DNA of 64,000 nucleotides from CAVSIP01 sp963728075 (GTDB lineage: Bacteria; Actinomycetota; Actinomycetes; JAFAQI01; DASSKL01). This document shows, piece after piece, positions 1-8,921 of this stretch. Under the pieces are notes generated by a model. The model was not told where the DNA came from and did no database searches. It saw only the letters and a list, made by a program, of their open reading frames with translations. The stretch lies in assembly GCA_963728075.1 (NCBI GenBank), contig CAVSIP010000004.1, positions 306,207 to 370,206 on the forward strand. Direction: 5' to 3'. The first letter of the stretch is position 1. Each line of letters starts with the position of its first letter. The position numbers were made by a program, and so were the translations under genes.

Positions 1-1
1 G

Positions 2-139
2 CTCGCAGCCGCCGGCGTACGGGTGCTCGGCGTGCCGGAGTCCTCGGGCGTGCTGGTCGAGGGGGACCAGTGGCGCTCGGTGGGGGCGGCGAGCAGCACC
101 CTGCACGAGTCCGGCCGGAGCACGGAGGTACCGCGATGA
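2..139 (+). CDS. C-terminal fragment of an unrecognised protein
   Basis: The window opens inside a reading frame of 45 codons that ends at TGA 137-139. The visible tail is rich in Ala, Gly and Val and shows no motif I recognise. The stop overlaps the ATG of the next gene (ATGA at 136-139), the usual sign of translational coupling, so this is probably the upstream member of a two-gene unit with the alpha/beta hydrolase. No function is assigned. Confidence 0.6.
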   Translation, partial: LAAAGVRVLGVPESSGVLVEGDQWRSVGAASSTLHESGRSTEVPR

Positions 140-1071
140 CGTTCGCCCGCGAGCTGCCGGGCCGGGAGTTCCTGCCGCTGGGGCCCTGGCCGGGTGAGCA
201 CGTCCGGGTCGGGCCGTTCCGCCTCTACGCGCGCCACGTGCCCGACACCACCGGCACCGAGCCCGCGGTCTACGTCCACGGCCTCGGCGGCGCGGCGACC
301 AACTGGACCGACCTGCAGTACCTGCTCGCCGACCGGCTCGACGGGCACGCCATCGACCTGCCCGGCTTCGGCCACAGCGACCCGCCACCGGGCGGCGACT
401 ACCGGCTCGACACCCACGTCCGAGCGGTCACCGCGTACGTCGAGGACGTCGTCGGTGCACCGGTGCACCTGTTCGGCAACTCGATGGGTGGTGCGGTGGC
501 GCTGCGCCTGGCCGCCGAGCGGCCGGACCTCGTCCAGACCCTGACGCTGGTCGCCCCGGCGCTGCCCGACCTGCGCCCGCGGGTCCCCGGCGACCCGCGG
601 CTGCTGGCGCTGTTCGTCCCCGGCGTCGACCGGCTGCTCGCCCACCGGCTGGGCATCGACACCGTCTCCCGGCGGGCCCGCGCGACGCTCGAGCTGGTCT
701 ACGCCGACCCCGCACGCATCCACCCCGAGCGGCTCGCGCAGGCCGAGCAGGAGGTCGTACGGCGGACCGGGCTGGACTGGTCGGCGCGTGCTCTCGTCCG
801 GTCCGGACGCGGCATCGTCTCGACGTACCTCTCCCGTGGCGAGCGCTCGCTGTGGCAGCAGGCAACGCGGGTGCAGGCGCCCACGCTGCTGGTCTTCGGC
901 CGGCAGGACCGGCTCGTGGACGTCTCGCTCGCCGCGCGGGCCCGGCGCGCCATCCCCAGCGCCCGGCTGCTGGTTCTGGACGACTGCGGACATGTCGCCC
1001 AGATGGAGCATCCGCAGGTCGTCGCGGACGCCGTGCGCGAGCTGCTCGACGCGGGATCCCCCACAACGTGA
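136..1071 (+). CDS. Alpha/beta hydrolase (lipase/esterase-like)
   Basis: A 311-residue single-domain alpha/beta hydrolase. The oxyanion-hole segment VYVHGLGG, the nucleophile elbow GNSMGG (Ser as nucleophile), a late acid-bearing strand (LLVFGRQDRLVD) and the final catalytic His in DDCGHVAQMEHP all appear in the expected order. The ATG at 136 overlaps the preceding stop by four bases, which favours it over a GTG at 70. No signal peptide is seen, so it should be cytosolic. Its place next to moeZ and the adnAB operon recalls the lipV-like gene in the equivalent mycobacterial neighbourhood (recalled synteny, not checked). The substrate is unknown. Confidence 0.85.
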   Translation: MTFARELPGREFLPLGPWPGEHVRVGPFRLYARHVPDTTGTEPAVYVHGLGGAATNWTDLQYLLADRLDGHAIDLPGFGHSDPPPGGDYRLDTHVRAVTAYVEDVVGAPVHLFGNSMGGAVALRLAAERPDLVQTLTLVAPALPDLRPRVPGDPRLLALFVPGVDRLLAHRLGIDTVSRRARATLELVYADPARIHPERLAQAEQEVVRRTGLDWSARALVRSGRGIVSTYLSRGERSLWQQATRVQAPTLLVFGRQDRLVDVSLAARARRAIPSARLLVLDDCGHVAQMEHPQVVADAVRELLDAGSPTT

Positions 1072-1116
1072 GCCGACCAGACATACTGCCGGGGGGAGAG
1101 TGAGCGGAGGAGGTGC

Positions 1117-2484
1117 GTGGTGACCGAGTCGTACGGTGAGAACCAGCCGGCCCAGACGCCGATGGCCGAGCGGATGCAGGCGCTGCTGTCCCGGGCCGTC
1201 GAGGACCAGATCTCCGAGCAGCGGCAGCTGACGTCGGCGCTCGCCGAGCTCCGCGGGCTCGTCGGGCGGCTCTCCGACGAAGCGAGCAAGCCCGGCACCG
1301 CGCCCGACCCGCGGCTCGACCAGGTGCTCTCCGACGTCTCCGGCGTCGAGCGGTCGCTGCGCACCGGGCTGCAGGCGCTGGGGGAGGGCCTCGCGGGGCT
1401 CACCGCCGCCGTCCAGGCCCGCCCGGCCGAGGCGGCGGAGGTCGTCTCCCGCATCGACGAGGTCCGCGAGAACCTGCGCGGCCACGCCGTCGTGCTGCAG
1501 GCCCTGCGCGCCGGCCTGGACGCGTTGCCGTCGTTCCCCGACGAGATCGCCGCGCTGCGCCAGCAGGTGGAGGGCCTCGGCTCACGCCTCGACGCGTTCG
1601 GCGAGCTCAACGAGACCCTGTCGACCACGGCCGGGCGGCTGACCGCGCTGGACGATCTCGTGGCCGAGGTGGGCGCCAGCCGGGCGGCGACCGAACGGGT
1701 CGCCGGCCGCGCCGAGTGGCTCGCCGGGCGCGACGACGTGGACGAGCTGCGCCGGGCGCTGCTCGAGCGGCTCGAGCAGGTGCGCGCCGAGCAGGCCGCC
1801 CACGTCGCCGGCCGGTTCGAGGGCCTGGCCCGTGCGGACGCGGTCGCCGACCTCGCCGACCGGCTCGACGAGCTCGTCCGGCGTCCGGCCGGTGTCGACC
1901 AGGAGCGGTTGACCGCCATCGAGTCGCGGCTGGACGCGCTGTCCAGCCGGGTCGAGCAGCTGCTCGAGTGGCTCGAGGACGACCCGCGCATGGAGCGGGT
2001 GGAGCGTTCGATGGAGTCCACCCGCATCGCCGCCGAGGAGGCGGTCTCGGCCAGCGGCCGCCTGCACAGCGAGCTGACGGTCATCGGCGAGTCGGTGTCC
2101 GGGGTCGACACCGCGGACGAGCTCAAGGCGCTGCGCGAGGAGCTCGCCGACCTGCGCGCGGCGGTCACCGCACCCGCGGACACGAGCGAGTCCGAGGCCC
2201 TGCGGGCGCTGGTCGCCGAGACCGAACGTCGCCTCGCCGCGCACGTGGACGAGGCCGTCCTGGCACTGGCCGAGGTCATGCTGCGCCGCCGCCCGGTCGT
2301 CCGTCCGGTCGCCGAGCCGGCACCCGCCCCCGAGCCGCCCGCCCCCGAGCCCGTGGTCACCCGGGCCGCGGCGCCGCAGCCGGCGCCGGAGCAGGAGCAG
2401 GAGCCGGCTGCCGCGGAGGTCCCGTACGCCGCACCCGAGCCGGAGCCCCGCAAGCGCCGCCCCTGGTGGAAGCCGGGCGACTGA
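1117..2484 (+). CDS. Coiled-coil protein with Pro/Glu-rich tail
   Basis: About 455 residues, almost entirely charged helix. Heptad-like stretches rich in Leu, Arg and Glu run from roughly residue 15 to 385, followed by a low-complexity Pro-Ala-Glu tail and a basic-aromatic end (RKRRPWWKPGD). There is no signal peptide or transmembrane segment. GGAGGAGG at 1106-1113 precedes two in-frame GTG codons at 1117 and 1120; either could be the start and the second has the better spacing. The architecture suggests a structural or scaffold protein. I do not recognise a named family. It is co-directional with the hydrolase upstream and moeZ downstream, separated from moeZ by a palindromic repeat. Confidence 0.75.
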   Translation: MVTESYGENQPAQTPMAERMQALLSRAVEDQISEQRQLTSALAELRGLVGRLSDEASKPGTAPDPRLDQVLSDVSGVERSLRTGLQALGEGLAGLTAAVQARPAEAAEVVSRIDEVRENLRGHAVVLQALRAGLDALPSFPDEIAALRQQVEGLGSRLDAFGELNETLSTTAGRLTALDDLVAEVGASRAATERVAGRAEWLAGRDDVDELRRALLERLEQVRAEQAAHVAGRFEGLARADAVADLADRLDELVRRPAGVDQERLTAIESRLDALSSRVEQLLEWLEDDPRMERVERSMESTRIAAEEAVSASGRLHSELTVIGESVSGVDTADELKALREELADLRAAVTAPADTSESEALRALVAETERRLAAHVDEAVLALAEVMLRRRPVVRPVAEPAPAPEPPAPEPVVTRAAAPQPAPEQEQEPAAAEVPYAAPEPEPRKRRPWWKPGD

Positions 2485-2510
2485 GCCCCCCACCACACCA
2501 CCCCCTCCGA

Positions 2511-2551
2511 AGTGCGGGTATGTCCCGTTAGAGCGGGACATGCCCGCACCT
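2511..2551. repeat. Dispersed palindromic repeat, copy A
   Basis: Arms GTGCGGGTATGTCCCG (2512-2527) and CGGGACATGCCCGCAC (2534-2549) pair with one G-T mismatch around a short loop. The hairpin lies 27 nt after the coiled-coil gene stop, so it may act as a terminator. The same arm sequence recurs at 12.1 and 18.4 kb, which is more conservation than a terminator needs. Confidence 0.8.
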
Positions 2552-2639
2552 CGTGTCGGTGGGGGCGGGACCGTCCTGTCGGGAATGCGGTGCCGGCACG
2601 TACCGTTGTGTGCGCAAGGAACCGTCCCGAGGAGCGCGA

Positions 2640-3815
2640 ATGTCCCTGCCGCCGCTGGTGGAGCCCGCCGATGAGCTCACCCCCGACGAGGTACGGCGTT
2701 ACTCGCGCCACCTGATCATCCCGGACGTCCGGATGGACGGCCAGAAGCGGCTGAAGAACGCCAAGGTGCTCGCCGTCGGCGCGGGCGGGCTCGGGTCGCC
2801 GACGCTGATGTACCTCGCCGCCGCCGGCGTGGGCACGCTCGGGATCATCGACTTCGACGTCGTCGACGAGTCCAACCTGCAGCGCCAGGTCATCCACGGC
2901 CAGTCCGACGTCGGCCGCTCGAAGGCCGAGTCCGCGCGCGACTCGATCAAGGAGATCAACCCGAACGTCGAGGTCGTGCTGCACGAGGAGCGGCTCGACT
3001 CCTCGAACGCGATGGAGATCTTCGCCCCGTACGACCTCATCGTCGACGGCACCGACAACTTCGCCACCCGCTACCTCGTCAACGACGCCTGCGTGCTGCT
3101 CGGCAAGCCGTACGTGTGGGGCTCGATCTTCCGCTTCGACGGGCAGGCCAGCGTGTTCTGGGCCGAGCACGGCCCCTGCTACCGCTGCCTCTACCCCGAG
3201 CCCCCGCCGCCCGGCATGGTGCCGTCGTGCGCCGAGGGCGGCGTGCTCGGCGTGCTGTGCGCGCTCGATCGGCTCGATCCAGACCACCGAGGCGATCAAG
3301 GTGCTCACCGGGATCGGCGAGCCGCTGGTCGGCCGGCTGATGATCTACGACGCCCTGGAGATGCAGTACCGCACGGTGAAGGTCCAGAAGGACCCGGAGT
3401 GCCCGATCTGCGGCAAGAACCCGACCATCACCGAGCTGATCGACTACGAGGCGTTCTGCGGCGTGGTCTCCGACGAGGCCGAGCAGGCCGCCGCCGGACT
3501 CGACCATCACCGCGGCCGAGCTCAAGGACATGTTCGACCGCGGGCGAGGAGTTCCTGCTCGTCGACGTCCGCGAGCCCGCCGAGTGGGACATCGTCCGCA
3601 TCCCCGGCGCGGTGCTCATCCCCAAGGGCGACCTGCCGCAGCGGCTGTCCGAGCTGCCGCAGGACAAGCCGGTGGTGCTGCACTGCAAGACCGGGGTGCG
3701 CTCCGCCGAGGCGCTCGCGCTGCTGAAGAACGCCGGGTTCACCTCCGCCATGCACGTCCAGGGTGGCGTCACGGCCTGGGCGACGCAGGTCGACAAGACG
3801 CTGCCGACGTACTGA
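2640..3815 (+). CDS. moeZ: MoeZ: adenylyltransferase/sulfurtransferase (ThiF/MoeB + rhodanese), with apparent frameshifts
   Basis: About 390 residues once indels are corrected. The N-terminal E1-like ThiF/MoeB domain carries the nucleotide-binding GAGGLGS, the DNFATRY segment and zinc-ligand pairs CYRC and CPIC. The C-terminal rhodanese domain has the active-site loop HCKTG. The family adenylates and thiocarboxylates small sulfur-carrier proteins (MoaD and CysO types), acting in molybdopterin and thio-cofactor synthesis; moaE lies at 49.5 kb. The start at 2640 follows GAGGAG at 2629-2634. Reading frame is lost and regained through three extra single bases near 3266, 3499 and 3543; they sum to one codon, so a chimeric 420-residue frame stays open. 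Most likely sequence errors, since the conserved residues resume exactly. Confidence 0.93.
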   Translation: MSLPPLVEPADELTPDEVRRYSRHLIIPDVRMDGQKRLKNAKVLAVGAGGLGSPTLMYLAAAGVGTLGIIDFDVVDESNLQRQVIHGQSDVGRSKAESARDSIKEINPNVEVVLHEERLDSSNAMEIFAPYDLIVDGTDNFATRYLVNDACVLLGKPYVWGSIFRFDGQASVFWAEHGPCYRCLYPEPPPPGMVPSCAEGGVLGVLCALDRLDPDHRGDQGAHRDRRAAGRPADDLRRPGDAVPHGEGPEGPGVPDLRQEPDHHRADRLRGVLRRGLRRGRAGRRRTRPSPRPSSRTCSTAGEEFLLVDVREPAEWDIVRIPGAVLIPKGDLPQRLSELPQDKPVVLHCKTGVRSAEALALLKNAGFTSAMHVQGGVTAWATQVDKTLPTY

Positions 3816-5366
3816 CCAGCGGCGGCGCCCGCCACGCCTGGGCGGCGCCGTGCAGCAGGCGGGTCCCCGGCCCCCAGCCGGTGGACCGGATCGACGCGTC
3901 GCCGACCAGCCACGCGCGTACGGCGCGCTGCACCCGCTCGTCGCTGAGCAGCCCGCCGTGGAAGGCGTCGACGACGACCATCGGCGTCCCCTGCGTACCG
4001 GTCGGCTCCGCCGGCAGCGTCAGCGTGTCCGCCAGCGGGACGAACCGGGCCCGGACGAGCGGGCTGCACTCCCAGGCGGCGAGCGACCGCGCGTCCGCAG
4101 CCACCGACGCCAGCAGCCCCCGGTCGAGCGTGACATGGAACGGGGAGATCGCGTTGACGGCGCGGACGACCCCGCGCAGCACCCAGCCGGCCGCCCACCC
4201 GGCACCGTGCTCGCCGGGGAGGGGAACGTGGCGCGCCCCGGCCCGCTCACCGGGCTGAGCAGCAGCACGGCGTCCACCGGGGCGTCCGGGTGGTGGGTCA
4301 GGTAGGCGGCGGTGACCAGCGAGCCCTCGCTCTCGGCGACCAGCGTCACCGGCCGCCCGGTCCGCGCGTGCATCAGGTCCACCTGGCGGCGCAGCCGGGC
4401 GGCGAGGACGTCCAGCGGCTGGTCGGTCGCCGCGCGCCCGTGCGGGATCGGCCGACCGTGGGCGTCCAGGCCCGCGTAGGAGAACTGCCGTACGGTCAGC
4501 CGCGGGTCGTGGTCGGCGAGGCCGCGGTCGCGGCCGCAGCAGTCGGAGCCGAAGCCCGCCACGACGAGGACCGGCCGCCCGCCCCACCCGGTGTTCAGGT
4601 CGGCGGACAGGTGCTGGCGGTGGGTCTGCGCGGAGAACGACGCCCAGGCCCCGGTGTAGCAGGCACCCACCAGCACGACGACCGCCAGCGGGGCGACCGG
4701 CACCGTACGCAGGTTCCGCGGGGCGGGCAGCGAGCCGGCCGCCGCACGCCACGCCAGCGCGTTCGCCGTCCCCGCGACCCCGGCGACCACCGGCCCGGCC
4801 TCCGGCGGCAGCAGCGCCAGCGCCGCCGACGCGGCGGTCAGCCACACGGCCTGCGCGGCCAGCACGCCGACGGCGCGGGGACGCGGCAGCCCGCCCCACC
4901 AGTGCGTCGACAGCCCGGCGTGCGCGAGCACCGCGGCGATCATCAGCGCGAGGGGCGCGGCGGCGAGGTACGGCCAGGAGAACGGCAGCAGCGCGACGCC
5001 GACGAGCATCGCCGCCGCGGGCGCCAGCAGCACCACGCCGACCAGCCCGGCGACCAGGTTCGCCCGCCACAGCGCGGCCGCCGGCGGGCGGTCACCCTCC
5101 GGCCAGGCGAGCAGCAGGCAGGCGGTGGACAGGGTCGCCCGCCCGAGCAGGATCACGGCGACGCCGACGGCCGTCCACAGCGGCGAGTCGGCGTACACCA
5201 GCAGCCAGCGCAGGTCGTGGAAGACCCCCAGGACGGGCAGCGCGGTGGTCTGCGGTGCCAGCACCCGGGCGACGTTCGGACCGGTGAGCAGGACGACGAG
5301 CGCCTCGACGAACGCGGGCAGCCCGCACAGCGCCGGGAGCAGGGCCCGGCGCGGCAGACTGGACAC
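3769..5366 (-). CDS. Polytopic membrane protein with C-terminal alpha/beta-hydrolase domain (one apparent frameshift)
   Basis: About 532 residues after correction. The first half has roughly six hydrophobic helices. The second half looks like an alpha/beta hydrolase: VLVVAGFGSDCCG for the oxyanion strand, then LVAESEGS, a GxSxG-like nucleophile elbow. One base appears to be missing in the C-run near 4213, after which the reading frame resumes with a coherent hydrolase tail. The GTG start at 5366 is only 2 nt from the divergent ATG at 5369. The 3' end overlaps the end of moeZ by 47 nt on the opposite strand. Function and substrate unknown; no named family recognised. Confidence 0.75.
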
Positions 5367-5368
5367 GT

Positions 5369-5671
5369 ATGGAGCCTCCCATCCCTGACCACGCCCGGGC
5401 CGTCCTGGACGCCGTCGACGCGATCCCGCCCGGCGCGGTGATGTCGTACGGGGACGTGGCGGAGTACGCCGGCCTGCGGTCGGCCCGGCTGGTCGGGCAG
5501 GTGCTGCGGCGGTACGGGTCCGAGGTGCCCTGGCACCGGGTGGTCATGTCCACCGGCGCCCCGGCGCCGCACCACGCCGGCGAGCAGCTGGCCCGGCTGC
5601 GCGCCGAGGCCGTACCGCTCGTCGCCGACGCCACCCGCGTCGACATGCGCCGCGCCCGCTGGACCGGCTGA
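5369..5671 (+). CDS. Alkyltransferase-like protein (ATL, MGMT-fold DNA-binding domain)
   Basis: A 100-residue protein matching the DNA-binding domain of O6-alkylguanine-DNA alkyltransferases, but the catalytic PCHR is PWHR (in SEVPWHRVVMS). That Cys-to-Trp change defines ATL proteins, which bind O6-alkylguanine without repairing it and flag it for nucleotide excision repair. GAVMSYGDVAEYAGL matches the helix-turn-helix entry and RLVGQVLRR the recognition-helix region. ATG 5369 is chosen because it gives the usual ATL N-terminus. It sits directly upstream of adnA, as in the corresponding mycobacterial locus. Confidence 0.9.
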   Translation: MEPPIPDHARAVLDAVDAIPPGAVMSYGDVAEYAGLRSARLVGQVLRRYGSEVPWHRVVMSTGAPAPHHAGEQLARLRAEAVPLVADATRVDMRRARWTG

Positions 5672-5726
5672 CCGGCGCCGGGCGCCCCCGCGCGTTCGGC
5701 CGAAACTGTCGCCGCTGCGTGTTGTC

Positions 5727-8700
5727 ATGGGGCCCGTGCCCGGCTCGTACGTCCTCGTCCGCCGTGCGCCCGACCCGGTCGCGGCGCCCGTGCTCGACGC
5801 GGCGCAGCGCCGGGTCGTCGAGCACCCGGGCGGGCCGCTGCTCGTCCTGGCCGGCCCCGGTACGGGCAAGACCACGACGCTCGTCGAGGCGGTCGTCGCG
5901 CGGGTCGAGGCGGGGCTGCGCCCGGACGAGGTGCTCGTCCTCACCTTCAGCCGCAAGGCCGCGGACGAGCTGCGCGAGCGGATCACCGCCCGGCTCGGCC
6001 GCACGGTCACCGAGCCGGCGGCCTACACCTTCCACTCCTGGTGCTACGCGCTGGTCCGGGCGTACGGCACGCCGGGCGAGGCGCCCCGGCTGCTGTCCGG
6101 CCCGGAGCGCGACGTCCGGGTGCGCGAGCTCATCGCCGGTCACCTCGCCGGCGAGGGGGTCGTGACCTGGCCCGACCACCTGCGCCCCGCCCTCGGCACG
6201 CGCGGGTTCGCCGCCGAGGTCGCGGACCTGTTCGACCGGGCCCGCGAGCGCGGGCTCGAGGGTGCCGAGCTGCGGGCGCTCGGTGAGCGGCACGGCCGGC
6301 CGGCCTGGGTCGCGGCCGGGCGCTTCCTCGACGAGTACGCCGACGTGCTCGACCTCCGGGGCGAGCTCGACTACGCGGGCCTGGTCCGCCGGGCGGTGCT
6401 GCTGCTGCAGAGCCGGGACGTGCTCGCCGAGGTCACCGGCCGGACGAAGGCGGTGTTCGTCGACGAGTACCAGGACACCGACCCCTCGCAGGAGGAGCTG
6501 CTGCAGCTGCTCGCCGGGGGCGGGCGCGACCTGGTCGCGGTCGGTGACCCCGACCAGTCCGTCTACGCGTTCCGCGGCGCCGACGTCGGCAACATCCTCG
6601 CGTTCCCCGAGCGCTTCCCGCGAGCGGACGGCGGCCCGGCACCGGTGGTGCCGCTGCAGGTGTCGCGCCGGGCCGCAGCGCCGCTGCTCGCACCGTCGCG
6701 CGCCGTGGCCCGCCGGATCCCCATGCCCGGGCTGCCGGTCGAGGTCACCACGCGCCACCGCGACCTCGACGCGCAGGGCCCGCCGGCGGGTGCCGCACCG
6801 CAGGTGCGCCTGTACGCCACCGCCGCCGACCAGGCCGTCGCGATCGCGGACCTGCTGCGCCGGGCGCACCTGCAGGACGGCCTGCCGTGGTCGCAGATGG
6901 CGGTGCTCGTCCGCTCCGGCGTGCGCAGCATCCCGGTCCTGCGCCGGGCGCTGGTCGCAGCGGGCGTGCCGGTCACCGTGGCCAGCGACGAGGTGCCGGT
7001 CGCCAAGGAGCCCGCCGTGCAGCCGCTGCTCGCCGCGCTGCACGTCGCCCAGCACGGCGACGACGCGCTCACCCCCGACGTCGCCCGCCTGCTGCTCCTC
7101 TCGCCGCTCGCTCGGGCGCTGCCCAGCGCGTTGCGCGCACTCGGCCGCCGGCTGCGCGCCCTGGACCGCGAGGCCGGCGCGGTCGTGCCCCGCCCGTCGG
7201 CCGCGCTGATCCGCGACGCCGTGGTCGACCCGCGCGACCTGGCGACCGTCGAGGACTGGATGGCCGAGCCGGCCCGCCGCCTGCACGGGCTCCTCACCGA
7301 GGCGCGCCGCGTCCTGCACGACCGCGACGGCACCCCCGAGGAGGCGCTGTGGGCGCTGTGGGACGGCAGCGGCTGGGCGGCGCGGCTGTCCGCCGAGGCA
7401 TGGCGCGGCGGCCGCCGTCGGGCGCAGCGCCGACCGTGACCTCGACGCGGTCGTCGCGCTGTTCGAGGCCGCCGCGCGCCTGGAGGAGCGCCGCCCGCGT
7501 GCCGGCGTACGCGAGCTGCTCGCCGAGCTGGAGGCGCAGGAGATCCCCGCCTCGCCGCTGGACGAGCGGGCCGGCGCGCCGCAGGCCGTCCGGGTGCTGA
7601 CCGCCCACCGCAGCAAGGGCCTGGAGTGGGACCTCGTCGTCGTCGCCGACGTCCAGGACGGCGGCTGGCCGGACCTGCGCCGCCGCGGCTCCCTGCTCGA
7701 GGCCGACCTCGTGGGCCGCGACGGCCTGCGCGACGCACCGACCCCGCAGTCGCTGCTGGTCGACGAGCGCCGGCTGTTCTACGTCGCCCTGACCCGGGCC
7801 CGCCGCCGCCTCGTGCTCACCGCCGTGCAGTCGCTCGCCGAGGACGGCGAGCGCCCGTCCCGGCTGCTCGCCGAGACCGGTCTGGAGCTGCCCGCGCCGT
7901 CCGGTGGGGGTACGGCCCTGCTGTCGGCCGGCTCCCTCGTCGCCCGGCTGCGCCGCACGCTCGAGGACCCGGCCGCCTCGGCCGGGCTGCGCGCCGCTTG
8001 CGCCGCGCAGCTCGCCGCGCTCGCCTCGGCCCGCGCCGGGACCGGGGAAGGGGACGGGGGCCAGCTCGTCCCGGCCGCGGACCCGGAACGCTGGTGGGGG
8101 CTGGCGGACTGGACACCGGGCGTACGTCCCGTCCGCCCGGTCGAGGAGCCGCTCGCGCTGTCCGGCTCGGGCATCACGGCGTACGTCACCTGTCCGCTGC
8201 GCTGGTTCCTCGACCGCGAGCTCAAGGCGGGCGGCCCGGCGAGCGCAGCGCAGGGCTTCGGTACCGTGCTGCACGCGCTCGTCCAGCAGGTGGCCGACGG
8301 GGTGCTGCCCGCCGACCCGGACGTGCTCGTCGACCGGCTCGACGCGGTGTGGTCCGCGCTGGCGTTCGAGGCGCCGTGGCACGCCGCGGCCGAGCGCGTG
8401 GCGGCCCGCGAGGCGCTCGCCCGGTTCTGCCGCTGGGCCGAGCACGGGCGCGCGCTGCCGTCGCGGCGGAGGCCGGCTTCGTGCGTGACGATCGGCGACG
8501 TGCTGCTGCGCGGCAGCGCGGACCGGCTCGAGCTCGACGCCGACGGGCGGGTCCACGTCGTCGACTTCAAGACCGGCAAGAACGCCGCTCGCCGGCGACG
8601 AGGTGCCCGAGAACCCGCAGCTCGGCGTCTACCAGCTCGCCGTGCGTGAGGGCGCGTTCGACGAGGTGCTCGGCGGCCGCCACCCGCTCGGCGGCGCGGA

Positions 8701-8921
8701 GCTCGTCTGGCTGCGCGACGGCAACGCCCGCGGGCTGCCCAGGGTGCAGCGCCAGGACCCGCTGAACGACGACGACCCGTGGGCGGAGCGCGTGGTCCAG
8801 GAGACCGCGAAGGGCCTGCGGGACGAGGTGTTCGACGCCCGGCCGAACGACGGCTGCGACCGCTGCCCGTTCCGGCACTGCTGCCCGGCGCCGGCCCGAG
8901 GGCACGCAGGTGGTCTCGTGA
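5727..8921 (+). CDS. adnA: AdnA: UvrD-like helicase with RecB-type nuclease domain (apparent frameshifts)
   Basis: About 1063 residues after correction, close to the family length. SF1A motifs in order: Walker A AGPGTGKTT, VFVDEYQDTDP (II), GDPDQSVYAFRG (III), HRSKGLEWD (V), LFYVALTRAR (VI). A C-terminal PD-(D/E)XK nuclease carries VHVVDFKTGK. Four cysteines (YVTC, then CDRCPFRHC) fit the [4Fe-4S] staple of AddB/AdnA nucleases. AdnAB is the heterodimeric helicase-nuclease that resects double-strand breaks in actinobacteria. Single extra bases near 7400, 8590 and 8891 break the frame but each motif resumes cleanly, so errors are likelier than decay. The stop overlaps the adnB GTG (GTGA at 8918-8921). 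The A/B order follows the mycobacterial operon. Confidence 0.9.

Noticed and set aside
699..3308. Minus-strand open frame of 869 codons opposite the hydrolase, coiled-coil and moeZ genes
   Set aside because: Same reason: low-complexity shadow of genes with clear domains on the other strand.
2640..3815. Programmed ribosomal frameshifting in moeZ and adnAB
   Set aside because: There are many different sites without slippery sequences, and these families are normally continuous; errors explain it better.
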